Shown here piece after piece: positions 6,323 through 9,102 of a stretch of DNA of 9,102 bases; within the stretch, counting starts at the first letter, position 1, and each line of letters begins with the position of its first letter. The DNA is from a bacterium (GTDB taxonomy: Bacteria; Cyanobacteriota; Vampirovibrionia; Gastranaerophilales; UBA9971). Below the pieces are notes generated by a model, which saw nothing but the letters and a program-made list of their open reading frames with translations, ran no database searches and was not told where the DNA came from. The DNA lies in NCBI GenBank assembly GCA_037147175.1, contig JBAWVS010000071.1:1-9102 (forward strand). The letters run 5' to 3'. Made by a program: the position numbers and the translations under genes.

Positions 6323-6364
6323 AAAAAAAACAGGGCGAAAAGCAAAAAAAAAACCTTTCGCCCT
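6323..6364 (-). terminator. Intrinsic terminator after the coat gene
   Basis: On the minus strand AGGGCGAAA and TTTCGCCCT form a 9-bp perfect stem around a 15-nt T-rich loop, followed by eight T residues. It ends the scaffold-coat transcript, 143 nt after the coat stop, beyond both direct repeats. Confidence 0.85.
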
Positions 6365-6411
6365 ATGAGAGAGTTAGTAGGGAGACCTTGTAATAGTAAA
6401 TATATTGAGGT

Positions 6412-6451
6412 CGGCAAAGCCGTCTTTCAGACCGTCACTCCCGCTACGCAA
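6412..6451. repeat. 40-nt direct repeat, copy 1
   Basis: It is identical over 40 nt to 6476-6515, giving a 64-nt period. It contains two small palindromes, CGGC-AAA-GCCG and GTCT-TTC-AGAC, so each copy can fold as two tandem mini-hairpins in RNA. It lies in the untranslated tail between the coat stop and the terminator and is far more GC-rich than the surroundings. Confidence 0.85.
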
Positions 6452-6475
6452 GAGAATGAGTTTGGTCTTCCAAGC

Positions 6476-6515
6476 CGGCAAAGCCGTCTTTCAGACCGTC
6501 ACTCCCGCTACGCAA
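6476..6515. repeat. 40-nt direct repeat, copy 2, overlapping the coat stop codon
   Basis: It is an exact copy of 6412-6451. Its last eight bases, read on the minus strand, supply part of the final codons and the TAG stop (6508-6510) of the coat gene. The 24 nt between the copies (6452-6475) are not repeated elsewhere in the window. Confidence 0.85.
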
Positions 6516-7350
6516 CAGTACAAACAAGTTTAGCAAGGGCATGAGCCAGAACTGTTTTTGCGCCGTAGACATAAAGTCCTCTAACTGCAGTATCGAAGGA
6601 ATCATGAAGCCTTAAAGACTCGATTTCGACTACCTGAGAAGCAAAAGTAACGGCATCATTGGTTCCCGCAAGCACATAGAACTTACCCGATGTAGCAGTA
6701 AAATTAGTGCAAACAAGAACGTCAAGACCTGCAATCTTACCAATAGAGCCTTCTTTCAAGGTTTTATCACCTGTCTGATTAGCCTGAATAAATTCGGGAG
6801 CCTGAATCAAAAGAGCTTCAATGTCGGGATTGATGACAATCCATGGTTTTTGCCCTTTAGAAGTCGCATTAGCTTTCTTAAGCGCTTTTGCAATCGCCAC
6901 AAAGTTGGTATAAATGTTGTCTTTAGTTAATGCAATAGGCGTAGAATCAGTTCCAATAATATTTCCTGAAGGCACATCAACATGTTTGCCGAGCAAAAAC
7001 GAGTCTTTCGCCAAATCAATCGCCACTTTTGCCCTTTCAAGATACCCTGCCATAATATCGACATTTGACTGGGCTTTTGAGATATCGTCAACTTTAAAAG
7101 CAAAATACTTTTTCTGATCGATTAAAAGCGTGTCAGTGGGAGAAGTAAGGTCGTCATAAGTAATAGAACCCGAGTAATCTTTGACGGTAACATCCCCAAA
7201 AGTCCTAATATGTACAGTATCGCCGGAGTTTTTAATTTCACCCTCATAATTTCGGTTGACGCACTGCATCATAACGCCTGACTTGTCGAGAAGCGCGGTT
7301 AATTTTTGCGACCACACTTCAGAGATAAAATTTGATAAATCCTGTGTCAT
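6508..7350 (-). CDS. Phage major capsid protein, P22 coat family (HK97 fold)
   Basis: This is the shell-forming subunit of a tailed phage head. The family pattern is clear from the N-terminus: FISEVWSQKLTALLDKSGV (8-26), NRNYEGEIKNSGDTVHI (32-48), VKDYSGSITYDDL (56-68), IDQKKYFAFKVDDI (77-90), and near the end the SFDTAVRGLYVYGAKTV stretch (252-268) typical of the C-terminal part. At 280 aa it looks complete for the short P22-type coats of prophages. AAAGGA lies 10 nt before the ATG. It is the second gene after the scaffold-like gene, 38 nt apart, as in phage head operons. Its last codons and stop fall inside a 40-nt direct repeat, so the extreme C-terminus may have been reset by repeat insertion. 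No portal, terminase or tail gene is in the window. Confidence 0.9.
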   Translation of the reverse strand: MTQDLSNFISEVWSQKLTALLDKSGVMMQCVNRNYEGEIKNSGDTVHIRTFGDVTVKDYSGSITYDDLTSPTDTLLIDQKKYFAFKVDDISKAQSNVDIMAGYLERAKVAIDLAKDSFLLGKHVDVPSGNIIGTDSTPIALTKDNIYTNFVAIAKALKKANATSKGQKPWIVINPDIEALLIQAPEFIQANQTGDKTLKEGSIGKIAGLDVLVCTNFTATSGKFYVLAGTNDAVTFASQVVEIESLRLHDSFDTAVRGLYVYGAKTVLAHALAKLVCTVA

Positions 7351-7388
7351 AATTAATTTTTCCTTTCTTAAAAAAATTTATACCCGAA

Positions 7389-8081
7389 CTACTTAATCAG
7401 CCCTTTGTTTAACTGCTCAAAAATCGTCTTTTCGTTCCTGACAAAGTCATCAGGGGACATTGACTTAATTTCAGAGCGAGTAAAGATTTTATTCGATTGA
7501 TAATGAGGAACAGCGGAGTTCACCGCGGAAGTCATACGCGCTTTAGCAGAATCATTCTGGTTTTTCAGATTCAAAGCATCGTCATAACCTGCCCTGTAGA
7601 TGTTTGCCATATGATCCATGGCATCATGAAACCCCTGACTTCTCAAACTCAAATTCGGATCCAAATCCAGATCGATAAAAGCCTGAATAGCCTCTTTAAT
7701 AACGGGAACAGCGTACAAATCGCCGTATTTTGCGTGAACTTCCCTGATAAGAGCCTCGTTATCCAACTGAAGATTCAAGTGATTATTGACTATTTGCTGC
7801 TTAAGCCAGTTATTTGCCGCATCAACTCCGGAAGCATGAAAAATATTTTCATAGGTATTTTTCATTTCCTGAGTAATTTCTTTAGGGCTAAAAGAGTTTT
7901 GAGGGGTTACGGCTTGCTGATTATTAGCAAAATTGGCTCTAGAAGCCCCTTGCTCTGCCTTTTGCTCTTGTCCGTATTGACTTGAAACTGCCTGTCCTTG
8001 AGGGGACAACTGACTTTGTGCGGGGATTTGCGCTTTTCCACCTGAAAACACCTCCATTTGATTTTGATTTAAATTATTCAT
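7389..8081 (-). CDS. Putative phage scaffolding protein
   Basis: I chose the ATG at 8081 because GGAGG lies 4 nt upstream; a longer frame from 8123 would translate a terminator hairpin. The 230-aa product has a Gln/Asn/Ser-rich, poorly structured N-terminus (about 1-65), a helical, charged middle, and a C-terminal motif of type FTRSEIKSMSPDDFVRNE...L..GLIK (about 199-230). A disordered, Gln-rich start followed by helices, and position directly before a P22-type coat gene, suit a scaffold that guides capsid assembly and is then removed. The C-terminal helix-turn-helix of scaffolds binds coat; the basic tail here fits. The identification rests mainly on position and composition, not on strong sequence motifs. 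A minor virion protein is the main alternative. Confidence 0.65.
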   Translation of the reverse strand: MNNLNQNQMEVFSGGKAQIPAQSQLSPQGQAVSSQYGQEQKAEQGASRANFANNQQAVTPQNSFSPKEITQEMKNTYENIFHASGVDAANNWLKQQIVNNHLNLQLDNEALIREVHAKYGDLYAVPVIKEAIQAFIDLDLDPNLSLRSQGFHDAMDHMANIYRAGYDDALNLKNQNDSAKARMTSAVNSAVPHYQSNKIFTRSEIKSMSPDDFVRNEKTIFEQLNKGLIK

Positions 8082-8103
8082 AAAACCTCCTTTTTTTGAG
8101 TAC

Positions 8104-8138
8104 AAAAAAGCCCCCGAACTCAATAAAGTCGGGGGCTT
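8104..8138 (-). terminator. Intrinsic terminator of the ankyrin gene
   Basis: On the minus strand GCCCCCGA and TCGGGGGC form an 8-bp GC-rich stem, extended by flanking AA/TT pairs, around an 11-nt loop, followed by six T residues. It starts 16 nt after the ankyrin stop. Its T-tract ends only 22 nt before the scaffold start codon. Confidence 0.9.
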
Positions 8139-8154
8139 ATAAAATTTAAAATAT

Positions 8155-8862
8155 TTATTTATTTTGATAATCCACTAATAATTTTTCGATTTCAGTGTAT
8201 TTTTTCTTATGTGCTAATTTTATATTTGAAGGGAGAAACAAAGGCTTTTTAGTTATATCAGCGTTTTTTTCAAGCAGCATTTTTACAACTTCAGCCTGAT
8301 TTCTTCTTATAGCGATTCTCAAAGGCGTGTATCCTCTTACATAAGTTAGTCCCTTATTAGGATTAGCTCCTTTTTTTAATAATAAAACAGCGATTTCAGG
8401 CTGATTTTTATAAATTGCTATATAAAGAGCAGACTCTCCTGACGCACTGGTATTTGGGTCTACACCTTTTTCTATCAGCAATTTTGCAACTTCAGGCTCT
8501 TTTCCTACAATTGTGTAAAGCAAAAGGGGAATTCCCATAATTTTGGTATTTATATTTGCGCCTTTTTCTATCAACAATTTTGCAATTTCAGGCTGCTTTT
8601 CTGAAAAAGCGTATATAATTAGAGGCATTCCTGCATATTTATTATTTACATTCATCCCTGCATCAATAAAAAGACCCAAAGTATTAATATCGCCCTCTTT
8701 TATGCAATTTATTGCCTGTGTTGCGCTTTCATAATTTAAGCTTGAATCTGCTAATTGCCTTCTTGCTTCTTCTTTTGAAACCGCAAAAACAGAATTTGCA
8801 CAGAAAAAGAACAAAAATAAGCTTAAAATCGTTGTTCTAATAACAAAACTTTTTAATTTCAT
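8155..8862 (-). CDS. Exported ankyrin-repeat protein
   Basis: The start at 8862 is chosen because AGAGGA lies 8 nt upstream and because it gives a clean signal peptide (residues 1-27: MKLKSF, a long Leu/Phe core, then ANSVFA); an ATG at 8889 inside the preceding gene would add nine charged residues. The mature protein is made of about five or six ankyrin repeats (46-77, 79-110, 111-142, 143-177, 178-206 and a partial one at 210-235). Typical helix pairs such as EIAKLLIEKGANIN are present. No enzyme domain is attached. It is predicted to be secreted to the periplasm or outside, and to bind a protein partner. It is the second gene of an operon, 4 nt after the gene to the right, and ends at the terminator at 8104-8138. 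Ankyrin proteins occur in host-associated bacteria, but a role as an effector is only a guess. Confidence 0.85.
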   Translation of the reverse strand: MKLKSFVIRTTILSLFLFFFCANSVFAVSKEEARRQLADSSLNYESATQAINCIKEGDINTLGLFIDAGMNVNNKYAGMPLIIYAFSEKQPEIAKLLIEKGANINTKIMGIPLLLYTIVGKEPEVAKLLIEKGVDPNTSASGESALYIAIYKNQPEIAVLLLKKGANPNKGLTYVRGYTPLRIAIRRNQAEVVKMLLEKNADITKKPLFLPSNIKLAHKKKYTEIEKLLVDYQNK

Positions 8863-8866
8863 ATAT

Positions 8867-9102
8867 TTATTCCTCTTGCAAAGCTTCATTTACTCTGGTA
8901 ATAACGAATTCCTGACTGTTTTCAGGGTCGTAACAGTTAAATTTAATTGAAGGCTGACGATTTACAGCCTGTGTTTTATCAAAAATAGCTTTTACTTCAA
9001 TAAATTTACCTGATTCAAGCGTTAATTCCTGTTTAGGCAAATCGCTAATATTACTTTTAGCTTCTTTTTTAATATTATTATTTTTTACAGATAATTCTGT
9101 TA
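8867..9102 (-). CDS. C-terminal part of an unrecognised protein (cut by window edge)
   Basis: A frame open from the window edge gives 77 residues ending KFNCYDPENSQEFVITRVNEALQEE and stopping at 8867-8869. Nothing in it is recognisable: the start is Lys/Asn-rich, then comes a beta-like, charged stretch with a single Cys, and a helical tail. The frame is supported by its tight link to the ankyrin gene: the ankyrin ribosome binding site lies within its last codons and the gap between stop and start is 4 nt. It is therefore the upstream gene of the same operon. Its function should be sought in the sequence to the right. Confidence 0.7.
   Translation of the reverse strand, partial: TELSVKNNNIKKEAKSNISDLPKQELTLESGKFIEVKAIFDKTQAVNRQPSIKFNCYDPENSQEFVITRVNEALQEE

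Noticed and set aside
6412-6515. Possible CRISPR array
   Set aside because: Only two repeat copies with one 24-nt spacer, no leader or cas genes, and one copy overlaps a coding stop.
6311-6544. Plus-strand frame of 77 codons over the direct repeats
   Set aside because: It reads through a terminator hairpin, both 40-nt repeats and the coat 3' end; not a believable gene.
8082-8123. Longer N-terminus of the scaffold-like protein (start at 8123)
   Set aside because: The extra 14 residues translate the terminator arm and the ribosome binding site; the ATG at 8081 has an excellent GGAGG.

Overview
The window is AT-rich, with standard code, mostly clear Shine-Dalgarno sites and many short intrinsic terminators. 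Gene content and style suggest a gut or environmental bacterium of the Vampirovibrionia/Gastranaerophilales ('Melainabacteria') type. This is inference: it rests on AT-richness, REP-like palindromes of the CATTGCGAG/CAATCC kind, a divergent membrane pyrophosphatase, and a short 'VSFSA' motif near the N-terminus of one protein. No rRNA, tRNA, CRISPR array or transposase was seen.

Layout. (1) 1-1159, minus strand: a two-gene unit of tiny membrane proteins (79 aa, then a 33-aa microprotein joined by an ATGA overlap). It is preceded by a 195-aa protein with degenerate EF-hand-like loops. Each unit ends in a copy of the same duplicated terminator. (2) 1160-1926: a 767-bp intergenic region with nested REP/MITE-like inverted repeats and the hppA upstream region. 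(3) 1927-4398, plus: hppA, a divergent membrane-integral pyrophosphatase with a signal-peptide-like N-terminus and a lysine at the K+-independence position, ended by a strong terminator. (4) 4552-5577, plus: a RelA/SpoT-fold nucleotidyltransferase with no hydrolase or regulatory domains. It converges across a REP copy on (5) 5642-6286, minus: a YkgJ-type CxxCxxCC cysteine-cluster protein. (6) 6323-8081, minus: a phage P22-type coat protein gene preceded by a scaffold-like gene, bounded by terminators on both sides. The coat gene's stop codon lies inside a 40-nt direct repeat. (7) 8104-9102, minus: an exported ankyrin-repeat protein and the 3' end of an unrecognised gene 4 nt upstream of it.

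How the genes relate. HppA couples PPi hydrolysis to cation pumping across the membrane. The RelA/SpoT-like protein probably makes or transfers pyrophosphate onto a nucleotide or RNA acceptor, but no metabolic link between the two is proven. The scaffold and coat genes form a minimal shell-building pair with no visible portal, terminase or tail genes, so they are either a prophage remnant or a domesticated shell. The ankyrin protein forms a separate operon that ends just before the scaffold gene. The most interesting items are the isolated coat/scaffold pair with its repeat-embedded stop, the extended RelA/SpoT-like enzyme, and the coupled microprotein pair.
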